Source: Hamiltosporidium tvaerminnensis (lineage: Eukaryota > Microsporidia > Dubosqiidae). From it: DNA of 64,000 bases. Below the pieces are notes generated by a model, which saw only the letters and a program-made list of their open reading frames with translations, was not told the origin of the DNA and searched no databases. Of the stretch, positions 21,846 through 33,959 are shown piece by piece (positions within the stretch are counted from its first letter, which is position 1; every line of letters begins with the position of its first letter). The position numbers and the translations under genes were made by a program. Location of the stretch: positions 1,599,501 to 1,663,500 of the forward strand of contig CM061247.1 in the NCBI GenBank assembly GCA_022605425.2, written 5' to 3'.

Positions 21846-24239
21846 TTGGAAATTTGTTTCCTAATAACATATTATTGCATCTCGAAACATTTAGTCAGTC
21901 TTTAATATCAAACAATAGCAAGCCGTAAAACCTTGCATCGAGACTATTTGTATATGTATTGCCTGCTAATCGTTTAGTTTCAAAGACTGTAATCTGACTA
22001 TACAAGTATAGAAATATCATAGGAACAAGAGACTCTGGAGTAAATCCGAAATAACCCGGAATTATAGGATAGGAAATATAATCAAATAACATATATCTAT
22101 TTTAAATAAAGCGTTTTATTAGTACTTTGAACAGCATTAGAAATAACGGGGTCACTAAGGACCGTGACAATGATTATGTGTCTGTTTTTTCTTCGCTTAC
22201 AAATGAATGCAAAAATTAAAGCGAACTTTTTCAAATGTTTTATATTTATTATTTTGGTTATTAGCATAAAACTTAAATTCCTAGTATCAAACTTTAAAAA
22301 AACAACTTTTCAGAAATCAAAGAATCTTTAAATCAAATTAGCTCATTATTTGTTTTTTTTATTCAACCATTTTTAACATCTTATCTGGCATATTTTTATA
22401 ATTCGCTTTTTATTCTATATTTTTCTTAGATACTTTAATTCTACCTATAATTAAGTTTATAAAGATTTATACCACGCTTCTTTAACATTTCCTTTTATTT
22501 GCCCATTAAGCAACATGAAAGCGGAAATTTGAGCATTTCATATTCCTAAGTATACTCTCGTTTTTATTACATTGTCTCTATTACTCATTTATTATAATCG
22601 TTTCACATTTTCGATTAAAAACATGTTTCTTCTATATTTTTGAGTATTTTTATATCATATATCCAGAATCTTATTAAATTAGTAAGTTTCTGAGATATAT
22701 TTATTTTATTTCAATACTATAACAGCTCAGACTATCGCTAAAAATAATTTCAAATTCGATTTATAAATTCTCTAAGATCACAAACCACCATCTATTGTTG
22801 TTTCATATGTTTCGGTTTTTACAACCTGTAGAGAATTTGTCTGCAATATATTTCAGTCAACGAATATTATTACATTATCATCTAAAATAATTATATCTGA
22901 TCTAATTGTTTTATTTCAAAATATTTTACTCTTCACCGACAAATTGGTAGCTTTTTAATTAGTTCACCAAGACTAGGCTTTAAATTTAAAAAGATAAATG
23001 CTGACACCAAATCATTTTATGCAATGTAGAGTAATAAAATTTCTAGTACCTTTAACACCTAATTCCAAAGCGATTTGTAGTTTCAAAAATTGCTAGAATT
23101 TTAATACCTCTTCAAAACTCAAAAATACATTTAAGTCTAATACAAAAAAATAGATCGATTTATAGATTTGTATTTTTTCTCAATGTAACTGATATTATTA
23201 TTCGAAAAGCAACGTTATTATTTCTAGAATTAAACAATTAGATGTAATTTACCATTTTGTACCTTGTCGGTATATTTGTTGTTGAATATATACATATCTA
23301 TTTCTAGAACTGCTCTGTAAGTCCATAACCTTTTTGTAATTCTTTATCAGTTCATATATGCTTCAATATTATTCTTTACATTTGAAATTGCCATTTTGTT
23401 AGTCAAGATTTCTCTTTTTGGTATAGAATTCAAGAATTGCAAAAATAATTAAAATTCGCTACTTAATAATGCGCAGCCGTTCTACGGATTCGATTGAAGG
23501 TTTTTCGATAGTATCTATATTTTATGGAGTTCAACTTGTTCTTTGCAAAGATACATGCTTGTATATTTACACAATATAAGTCGAAATAGTCCACTTAGAA
23601 CACAGCAAACAATAATAGATAAAGAATTTGCCTTATTATTAGCCGCAGGAAATATAAATTTTCCAAAAATTAATTCGGGCTGCAACCTCTCTCGAGACAT
23701 CCACTTAATAAATATATCTGGTAGAAACCAGGTCTGATATGGATTTTAATATATTTATAAATCAGTGAGAAAATACATTTGTAAATGTTCTTTTGTTTTA
23801 TTATTCCTGTCTCTTGACATTTATTGATCTTTCTCTTCATAGGAATAAGAAACCAAAGTTTAAAGGCCTTAATAAAAAAAACAAATAAATGTTTTTTTGT
23901 ACAGAAAAACTCACAAAATATATTTGTTTAATTCATTAAGTTTTTCTCTGTCTGTCTTTAAATAAGTCATTTATTAGATTTACTTAGCTATTTATAGCTT
24001 AGTGTTGGTAAAAATCACCTAATTTTAGAAAAGTAGAAGCATCAATAACCAATTCATTGGTGTTAGCTCCTCTAAATATATTACACCTCTTGTATAAATC
24101 GGAACAATTTTACTACTCTATTATATTGGTTTATGCGCAGAGCTCTACCTGAAAATTATTAGATTAGTTGTACAGTTCTCATTTTTAAGAACATAAAACT
24201 ATTTTAAATTTTTAGAAGAAAAATCTTATTTAAATAAAA
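21846..24239. other. AT-rich stretch, no gene recognised
   Basis: Short opposing frames (21895-22092 minus; 23515-23737 both strands) have no recognised motif. It may contain further decayed parts of the integrase-bearing element, but nothing can be shown by eye. Confidence 0.5.
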
Positions 24240-27200
24240 CCTAAAGTTTCAAAAATAAATAAATTTAATAGTAATGTTTAATGAATCTAAATAGATTATG
24301 AAACTACGAAAAAATTTTCTTTATTCTTGTCATGGTTTTAGTCGAAAAATAAAGTTACAACCTTGTTGTACATAGAAACCGCTTAAAAAAGTTTTTTTAT
24401 TTTATTTTATTGCAAAGATTTTTCTAGACTTTCTAGGGATTCCTTTATAACATCTACCAGTGATTCTGTAACCTGGAAAGCCTTCCATCCTCTTTTGCTT
24501 GCAGCTTCTATGTTTGCAGAATTATCATCAAAAAAATATATATTGGAAGTGGATATTCCTAAAAATTTCTCAACGAATTTGTAGGCTTTTTCGTTGGGTT
24601 TACAAACTAACGTTACTGAATTTTCAGATTCTCTATGAATTACAACATCAAAACAATCGAGTAAATCTAATTCCTTTAGAACGTAGTAAGCCCAGACATT
24701 GTTAGCATTTGTAAAACAAATTTTTTTATGCTGTATCCCTTGTAAAGTTTCTTTTAATTCCTTTTTAAATTTTAAATGGCTTAAAATAGTCGACAACTCG
24801 GAGAACTCGTTCATTTGTAAAAATTCCTCAACGATTTTTTCGCACACCTCTTCTGTTTTCCGAGTCCAAAAGTTTTCTTTTTTGGATCAAAAAATCCTTT
24901 AATGGTCTATCAGGTATTGTGTTGAATAATCCTGGAATTTTATTAAAACCAGAGGAAATTTTATGGGTAGGAAATAATGTATCATCAATATCAAATACAA
25001 ATACATATTCAGACTTACATAAACTCTTAATGGGATTCGAATTAAGCGATATAAATGATGGGCCACAGGAGGTAGGGTTTTCAAGCCTAATATGACAAGA
25101 AAGGTCTAAGAAAAAGGCGTTAATGTCTTTATATTTTAAAAATGATTCCGATCTCACATGAGACAACAGATTTTTTATGTGTTTTTCAAAATATGTAAAA
25201 ATAATTTTATAAAAATTCTCAAAGGCAATTTCTCTTATTTTTTCATCGGGATTTTCCGACAATACTTTATAAATCTTTAAAATTTCTGGGTTAAAATGTT
25301 CTCTGTAAAATTCTTTATCGAAACTTGAATGAAAATACTTTTCAAAAATTAATTCAAATAATATTGAGAGATCTGAATGAAAACCGTATGTTACATGACA
25401 ATTTTTTGCCTTCGCAATCATATCTTTCCGTACATGCTCATGGTCTATATAGATAGGCTTTTTAGAAAATATTGTGTGTTGTCTAATGTCATTTCGAACC
25501 TTATTTTCAGATATTTTATTCTTATTCCATTTTGAATATAGAGATCTGAAAATTTTTTGAAAAAAACCAGATGAATCAGGGTTTCTATTTGAAGTTGATT
25601 CTTCTGTTGACCTCATTGTCTCGTTCGAGGCTACACCTTTGCTATAAGCCATTGAAATTTCTTTGAAGTCATTCAAGATAATTTTCTTCTCATTTTCTTG
25701 AATATTTTCGAAAAAATCTTCATCATCTTGAGGTTCTTCAAAATAATATTTCGAAACATAAGAATTTATATATTCTATAAATTCACATTTATCATTCAAG
25801 TGTGTAAAGTATGATTCCATAATATCCCTAAGTTCGCAAAATACAATGTAAATAATACGGGTTTGAAAAAGTAAAAACCATGAAAATTTACTATCCGGTT
25901 TAAAATATGCTGTGAAACAAAGTAATTCAATTTCGCTCGGTGTGAAATACTTCATATCTTTTTGTAATGAATTAAAATGTTTTTCTTTAATATCTCGTTT
26001 GGCTTTATCGCATAGGGGCGTTTTTAAAACAGATTCTAGCGCTACCATGCTAGAAGTTTTCGATCTGAGTATAGAGACAAACAAGATTGAAATATTAAAA
26101 GCAATCGGATTTGATTTCATTTCTGATATCATATCATCAAATTTCTTTATAGTGGATTCTTCTTTAGAAAAATCCAGAAATAATATCCAGAATAAAAATT
26201 GCATGGCATAGAAATTTTTTTATATTAAATCAAAAAAAATGAGAATTAAAAAAATTATTTAAATTAAATTATTTCATTTGTTCATTTTGAGTAAATTAAA
26301 AATCGAATTTTATGGAATATATTTTATAAATTATAATGGTTAGAAATCTATTGAACAATTATAGTATTTATTTTTTAAGCCTTTCTTATAATAAGCTAAA
26401 ATTTTTAATATATAATATCATGTTTTCTTTAAACCAAAAATATTACTCGGTGGCGTTAGACTTATTCAATCATAAAGTCCTGTCGGTAAAAATTTAAAAA
26501 TAAAATTAAACGGAGTAATTAGAAATCTAACAAAAAAATATAATTTCAATTGATCCAATATAGAAATTATAAAAAAAAATTGCCCTTTTTCGGAAAAAAT
26601 AGATTTAATTAATCAATTCAATTAACCAAATATGAAAATATAAAGAAAATATTTTTTTTAAAAAAAATCAAAAATATTGTTTAATTGACCAAATCTGGAT
26701 TACACAAAAATATTCCGTAGTTTGTAGGTGTGACTTAAAATCAAAAAAAATATGAATTTAACATGTTTTTATTTTTTAATTTAACGAACAAATGTTTTAG
26801 TTTTGTAAAATTTCAAATTTGAGCGAAAAATATATATTATCTAAAAAATTCATCAAATTAGCATTATCGAATTCGAATAAAATAAAAGTGTAAAAAACGT
26901 CAAATAACAAATATTCTTTGATTTTTGCTTTAGAATAATAATTTTTTAAACAGTTTTTTGATTTATATAGTATTATTTTTTGTTAGAATTTCTTTCGAAT
27001 CACTAGGCTATATAGAAGATTTCGAAAAGTAATTTCGATATCAGACAGTTCGTTTTAAAATGAGGTTTGTTTTTTTATTTTAAAATAAAATGATTTAAAT
27101 ACTTTATTATATGTACATGCCTTATTTTGCTTTTAAGTCTATCTTCACCGCTTTGGCTGTTTTTTTAATACCCAACTTAAATTTAACAATCCTTGTTTGA

Positions 27201-27700
27201 TTTTTTTGACAGTTTCATCATTGGAAACAAAGCATCCATCATTTTCGATATTATTAGCCAGCATACTTCTTCGTTACTCTATTAAAAATGATACATGATG
27301 TTTGTGCTTTATAATACTGTATATAGGATAATATAATTGCTTTTTCTACCTTACATTTTAGTTCTTCTTTACTCTAATCTTCCATAGATAATAATAAATT
27401 GTTGAATCGTCTTTTTTGGTCTTCTTTACCGGAATATATGTGTATTTTTCGAGGGAACTAACATTTTTAGATAAATCCTATAGTGTTTTGAGGTATAAGA
27501 TGCTAAGAAATATTCTGAAAATTATCTTAATATGCATCCATAAAAATATTCAACACACTATTTCCATATTTTGCTTCTATATAATTTTCAAATTCCTGTT
27601 CAAAGCAAACCTTGTGAGATAAAACAAACTAGAAAGAATTTATCTTAACAATCTTCTAAGACAAAATAATTTACTTAGAAATCAATAAATATAAACACGA
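24240..27700 (-). repeat. Left arm of 3.4-kb inverted duplication
   Basis: The minus strand of this stretch matches the plus strand of 56100-59505 from end to end, including long noncoding parts such as GGTTGTAACTTTATTTTTCG downstream of the gene and ACATTTGTTCGTTAAATT upstream. Similarity is high over the HAD gene and its flanks, and lower from 27120 to 27700. Confidence 0.92.
24407..26204 (-). pseudogene. HAD-phosphatase fusion protein, left copy, one frameshift
   Basis: The start at 26204 opens a 458-codon frame: hydrophobic N-terminus (MQFLFWILFLDF, likely signal peptide or anchor), about 380 residues of unrecognised helical, charged sequence, then FDIDDTLFP (residues 404-412), the HAD nucleophile motif. 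One extra base near 24850-24880, clear against the right copy, shifts the frame. The rest continues at 24847-24407 with CFTNANNVWAYYVL (motif II), CKPNEKA (Lys of motif III) and IYFFDDNSANIEAA (acidic motif IV). The HAD part resembles pyrimidine 5'-nucleotidases of the SDT1 type. No CCC motif stands before the ATG. Either a recent pseudogene or a sequencing slip; intact length would be about 598 residues. Confidence 0.8.
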
Positions 27701-28099
27701 TTTTAAACCCTTTTGTTTTTTCATTATCGCGTTATAATCTTAGGTGATATATGGCTAAAGTTAGTTTATCACTGTTAATTAGTCCCAGATCAGGCAAGTA
27801 TAAACAATTCGTGAAATAGAACCAATTATTTGCAACAAATTTTTTGGTAGTTAAAAAACAAAAATATATACGATCATCTGAATACTTTGATTTAGAATTT
27901 TTAAACCTTCTTGCACATAAAAAAACACACTTTGCTCACTTTAATAATATAAAACTCTTATTTTTGAAAATAAAAAGAAAGCTAAAATGTTTATAACGTA
28001 TTATTTGATATCGAAATCAATCCACGGCTATTTCTCATTCTAAAACCGAAGCAATTTGAATTTTTTTTAAAAAAAATTAAAGGTTAAAAGAGTTTCAGG

Positions 28100-31000
28100 A
28101 CTATGAATATTTTCTTCTACCTCTTAAAAAACCTTAATTACTCTTCCAAAATTCAACTTTTATTTATTTTTTTTTTCGATTTTTCACCTTGTCGCCTATT
28201 TAACCTATGAATAACATATTTCTTGCATTAATCGTTTAGCATCATCTTCCTAGTTATTCACCCTTTTAAGTGGTGTTTGGCTCCTCATGCATCTCTGCTC
28301 TTCTAATAACAAAATTTGATGCCCCACCAGCAATCTTTGGCATTTCGCTTTAACTTTAATTCTCTTAGTCTATCAAAAGAAATGTATTCGATTTTCTTCT
28401 TAAGTACTATCGACTGCAAGATACTTCTATATACATGAATATCAGCTGTGTTTTTAGACATGTCATTTGGTATTTTGTAAAATATGACGTTTCGGGTCAT
28501 AATAAAAGAGATTTTCTCGAAACTTCGCCTATAAATAAGACCTAGATCACTGAAAAACTGTCATACTTCCTAGCTTTTTCGATTTCAACTATTTTAAGTA
28601 AATTTTGGGAGGTAATTCCTACTTCACTCTGCTTTGTCTAATTTTTTATTTAATCTAAAATAAATATATCAGGTTAGAGTCCCTAATCTTGATATTGGTT
28701 TTTATTCTGCTGTCTACTTTTATTTCAGCATACACGTTTTAGTGAAGCTTTTTAGACTTGGCTCCTAATTCTTTTTATTTTTTTAATTTATTTATATAGT
28801 GAAGGAGCGAGTTTAAGCCTTGTACTAGTTAGTTATACCGCCTCATATACTCATATCCTAGCTATTTCTCATAATAAGTGGCTAGATGCTCCTCTGTCTT
28901 ACCAGGCTTGTTGCATTGTGGCTACACACCATTCTTTTATCGTTTTAAATTTCTATCCTCTATATATCAGAATTCAGATTCAAAATACGGCATAATTGCC
29001 TCTTTGGATAAACATATGGAAGAGTCAATGACATGTCAAGATTTTTTTTGCTTTATATCAGTGGTTTATGTTTGGGGTTTTTTTATTCCGTTTTTATTTT
29101 TAAACTGTGCTATCTCTAAATTCTACTTATTGACTTCTTCTTCTAACCTAGATTGTATTTATAAAAAAATATTTGTGTAGATGAGGTTGTTTGTTTTGTC
29201 CGCCTTTGGAATTTCAGGTATTAGAGAGCGAAATTTCATTCCATTTTTACAAGCCATCTAATAGTTGCGCAATTATATGTTTGTTTTTGAACTTTACATT
29301 ATTTACATCACTTTTATTTTTTTTCCAGGAAGTAACAAACATTCTTACTTATTAGGCCTATATCTAACCTCTTTTTTAACTAAATTGCTCTGCATCATCA
29401 AATCTATAGGTGCCATACGGTTCAAGTCGAAGTACTCCTATCTGAACGTTGATCAATTATAGCATATTGATTTATTTCGAAAAATATTTTTTTTGAGTTT
29501 TATCTAATTTTACGTACTCCTACAACTTTTGATATCAGCTTTTTTTGTACGTCTTCGAAGGAACTACGCGTCAATTACCTCTGCTTTCTCTATTATTCCT
29601 AAATAGTTATATACGGACATCTTCTAAAAAGTTATCAGTATCCTCGCAACAGGTATTTCGTGGTTGACTTCCTATAGTAAATCTTTAACTCGAACATCGT
29701 TAAATATCATCTTTTTCTTCTATAATAGCCCTTAATATGAAGCTATTTGTTCTAAAGAGCTAAATATCATCAATTAAAAAGAGATTATTGGCAGTATGAG
29801 AATCTGCATCATTATAAGTTCTCACTTTTGTGTGTTTTTAATTATGCTTTCGGCTCACTGGATTCATAAAAAACACGAACAACAATTGTGAAAGACTATA
29901 CCTTAAATATCTCCTAATCAATCTTCTTGTTCAAAATTTTTTTAGGCCATCTGATACATCAATTTTCTATTTTGATATAATAAACTTAAGACTTTCAGGA
30001 TTCAAATAAGAAATAAGAGTTTTTGATACATCGAGTCAAATAAGCATAATCTATTAAACCATAAACTTTTTTGACATCGATCATTATTGCTTTAAGACTG
30101 TTTTCATGATCTTTATTCGAGTAAATGTTCAGTAAAATCCTGCTTTTTTGCCACTTGCACTCCTTTCATCGCTTCTGGCCAATTATCTGATACTACCTCT
30201 CATCTTTCACTTCAAGCTAAACCACTTTCGTTGCACATTTTCCTTCAGCTTGTACAGGTTTACATACAGGTTATTGGCCTATAGTCGGAACCTCTTATTG
30301 GTGTATCTTTTGGTATCAGATAAGTTAGCTCCGGGTAAAACCATCAGCTTGAGGTCTTCGTTCTAAAAAAATGACTATTACAATATTATAAAGAAACCTA
30401 TGAAGAGTCATATGTTTCTTGATGTAGAAATTGTAGAGACTATCAATTTACGGAGCTTTCCAATTAAGAAGCCAATTGATGATCTCTACAATTCTTCAAT
30501 TCAAAGACACGGGGCCTGATCAGTATCGGACACGAAAGGTATCAAATAATCATCATAAGTGACTCGCTCATCATTTTTTTCCTACATTGTAGACCAAAAA
30601 CCTACAATTTAGTCACGATTGACTATATGCTTGAAATTTACACGCTCGGATGAATCTCAATAATATTTACCTCGGAAATCCTAAAGGCACGGTTCTCTCT
30701 TCGGAATTTTTTCCTATTTTCGTACATTGTAAGTTTCCTCTGATAGACATTTAAAGATTGATTCTTCTTAACCAAAGTCTCAGAAAAATCGTTTGTTTTG
30801 CTTAAATCTAAATTAAACACTCGCATAATTTTTCCGAGAGTTTTTCCTGTAAATGCGCTTTCTCGAAGATATCTTTGAAAGTTTTAACGCCGAAATTTTC
30901 CTCTCAATGTTTTCATTCCACATTAATTTTGATCTTCATTCCGTGCTTCCTCGTCATAGCATGCTTGCGTCGCCTGGATAATTAGTAACACATCAGTTAT

Positions 31001-31565
31001 CGTCATCGGGAAGTGAAATTCAGCATGTTCCCCGATAATTCAATTAATGCGGTCCAAAAGTTTACTTTCCACCAATTCACTTAAAAGCTTTCGCGTTTGT
31101 ACAAATACATCTCCAATTCCTCTTCAAGAGTTACTTAATTTTACATGAACATTACTTTTTTCGAATAATATAGAGTGAAGTGTCCGTCAGAGAACATGGC
31201 TCAGTGAGACAAGTGGCGATTCTACGTCGCTCTTCATTCTCTTATTGCCCATTTCCCTTTCTGGCTCAAGTTGTGTTAATTTTTTAAGCACATCGATATC
31301 ATAAGTGGGCTAAATTTCTCATTATAATACCTCAAAATTGTGGCCCAGCCATTTCTTGAAATTATGCTGAATCTTTTCCTTATTGCAAAAAAGCAGATCG
31401 GGTCATTTCGGCTATGACAGAATCTAGTATTGAATGTAATACCATTAGCCTGCTTCCTTCTGAAAAAGCAAAATTATTGAGATTTTTTATGCAATTGGCT
31501 GGTTCACACCCAGTGGAATCGGTACAAAAGAAAACATTATGCTGTAAACTAAGCCTATTAGACTA
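28100..31565 (-). mobile_element. R2/R4-type LINE, old copy C
   Basis: On the minus strand, pieces of copies A and B appear in order: N-terminal region (about 31100-30640; 30638-30826 encodes MRVFNLDLSKTNDFSETLV), RT (30480-29600, including a LIDD motif near 29780), knuckle and endonuclease (29000-28600) and C-terminal tail (28500-28105). Dozens of stops and shifts break it. It extends about 400 bases further upstream (31150-31565) than copy B, so it keeps 5' sequence the others lack here. Confidence 0.85.
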
Positions 31566-31764
31566 GATTGGCAACCATTGCTTGGTAAAAGGTGTTTTTA
31601 TTAGTCGATTGAGGCGAAGGTCTCTCGGGTATCGTTTCTACATCTATATTTCACGATTTAATCTCTCTCGCACAATTCTGCGAGTTGTTTACAGCTTTTA
31701 TTTCTTCTTTTTTTATATTTTCCCTGTCAACTTTTTTTCTTTCTACCCATTTGCAATAGTAAGT

Positions 31765-32956
31765 TAAAGAATATAAATTGAATTACAGACGCAATTATTT
31801 TCAGGGTTTCCTTTTTTAAATATAAGGAATATTAATTTTATAAAACGTGATTGTGATTTAATTTATAAAATAAATTGCTCCAATGTTATTTTTTTTTCAT
31901 ATTAATGTTTTGCTGCAATTTATTTCAATGATTTTTCTTTTTAGAAAAAAAAAATGACAATTTGTGAAGTTCTATAAACTTCTGCAAAGAAATGTTTTAC
32001 GATTTTCTTTTATAGAATCCGTTTGACACTGCGGCACTTCAAAAAATACAAGTTGTATTTTTTGGCATACAAACATAAAATTGTTTGCTAATCTTGATAG
32101 GAAAAGTAGAATGTGTAGTATAAATATTACACATGAAGAGTTTAGAAGTGAAAAATATATTTGATAATCACATATATACAAAATTTATAAAATACAAGAA
32201 AAGGTTTAAAATATTTTACAAATTATGTTGAAACCTTAATTATAAAACATCACATCTTTTTAAAACAGTGGCAAGTGTTATATTCGTTTTCATGACATTA
32301 ACGCAGTTTTAGGGTTAACATAAATAACTGCTACCCAACACTCCATCGGTAACCCCTGTGATACCTACATCCCAAAGCCTTTCATCTACCAGATGTGTAG
32401 AACCCATTTAATAGTCGAGTCAACTTCCCTGTGCGTGTTAATATCATTGCATGAAGTGTGATCGAAGGCCGAAGTCCCGGGGGCTCCCCGAAGACTATGC
32501 CGCATTACACTTACTCTACACTTTCTGAACCCAATGAACTTCTAGCTAAGATATATTTCAGAGAACTACATGAGGTTAAACTAGACTGTGCAATGTCATA
32601 TTAACAGGTATAACGTGCTACTTAGCTTTCTTGGCTTTAAGATGTTTTCATTTTTATATCTCTCAGATGCTAACTCTTTTAACCCGAGTGAGGACGGTCA
32701 GTTTGGCATACTTTTACATGGTTAAGTTTACATTTTTAGCTGCTTTATGCAATTTAGGTACATAAAAAACTACAAATAGATTTGAAGAAAATGTTTCGCC
32801 ATTTCGTAACCTTCTCCTTTTCGTAAAAACGTATAGAACAAGAAGATGTAGTGAGTTTTTATTCCCTTAAAAACCAAAACAATGATCTACATACACGTTT
32901 CACATGCTCATCGCCAACCAGAAAGTTTTTTATGTTGATATCCTCTCTAACCAAGA
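31765..32956 (-). repeat. Dispersed repeat R1, long form (R1g)
   Basis: Near-identical to 19482-20680 over most of its length, for example TAACATAAATAACTGCTACC, ATGCCGCATTACACTTACTC and AGTAGGTATACC-like blocks; the end near 32700-32956 has diverged more. Confidence 0.9.
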
Positions 32957-33959
32957 ATTAAGTTGACCAAAAATAAAATATCATTTGTGATTTATAGAGT
33001 TTAATTTTATTGATTAATCTATAAAAAACTACCAATACTACAAAAAAAAAATTCCAATAATTTATTATTGGTTCTTAATTTATATATTTTTATTCCTTAA
33101 ACGGTTTTTAACAAGATAACCCCAATTAAATATTCTAGCAGTAAATTTTAATTCTGTTGGGCCACTAGAATTTATCTTTCATTTGTTTCTTTTTTAAAAA
33201 TTGTATTTTATGATTATTAGTTGATTTTCCAATAATGGTATTTTCACAAATTTTGATCTATTTATAGTAAATTTATCAAAAAAAATATAAAATATTTTCT
33301 AAAATTTTTTTTTAAAAAAGAATGAAAAGAAAAAGATTTGCGAGAGAATTAAAAAATAAATTAAAAGCTATAAAACTATCTAAATAGACACATTTGATAG
33401 GGTTTTACTCGACATTTATCAATACAAAACTCTTACAATCATTTATCTATTAAATTTATCAAACCACGTGATTCGCTCCTCTAAGACCTAGAACTAATGT
33501 CTTTAAATGACTCAAATGCATTTATCGAGCCTGATGTGCCAAGAATAACATGTTTCTAATTATTTTTGAATCGAATGATACACTTAAAGAATATTGTACC
33601 GATAATTCTACTAATAAAAACATATTTTTATTTAAAGACAAAAATCATTACTTAAGCAATATTTGCGGAGAAGAACGTTATAAGCAATAAAAATAAATCA
33701 ACTTGGCGAGAGAAATTTATTTGTTTAGAAAATATTGATATGAAAGATCATTTTCCGACAGAAATTCATTCATTTTCTTATGATCCGTCTTAATTAGCTT
33801 CGAAACTTTAAAGCAGTATACTTTAAATAAATCAGGAGCAATTAATTTTTCTTTTTTTAGCAGATATTGTTTCTTTTGAAAGCTACAATCTATTTCTCGA
33901 GATTTATCACAACATTGATTAAAAACAATCAACGTCGGTAATCTCACAGAAAGCGCTTT

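Noticed and set aside
24499-26211. Several plus-strand ORFs opposite the HAD gene
   Set aside because: Shadows of the minus-strand gene; the coding motifs are all on the minus strand.
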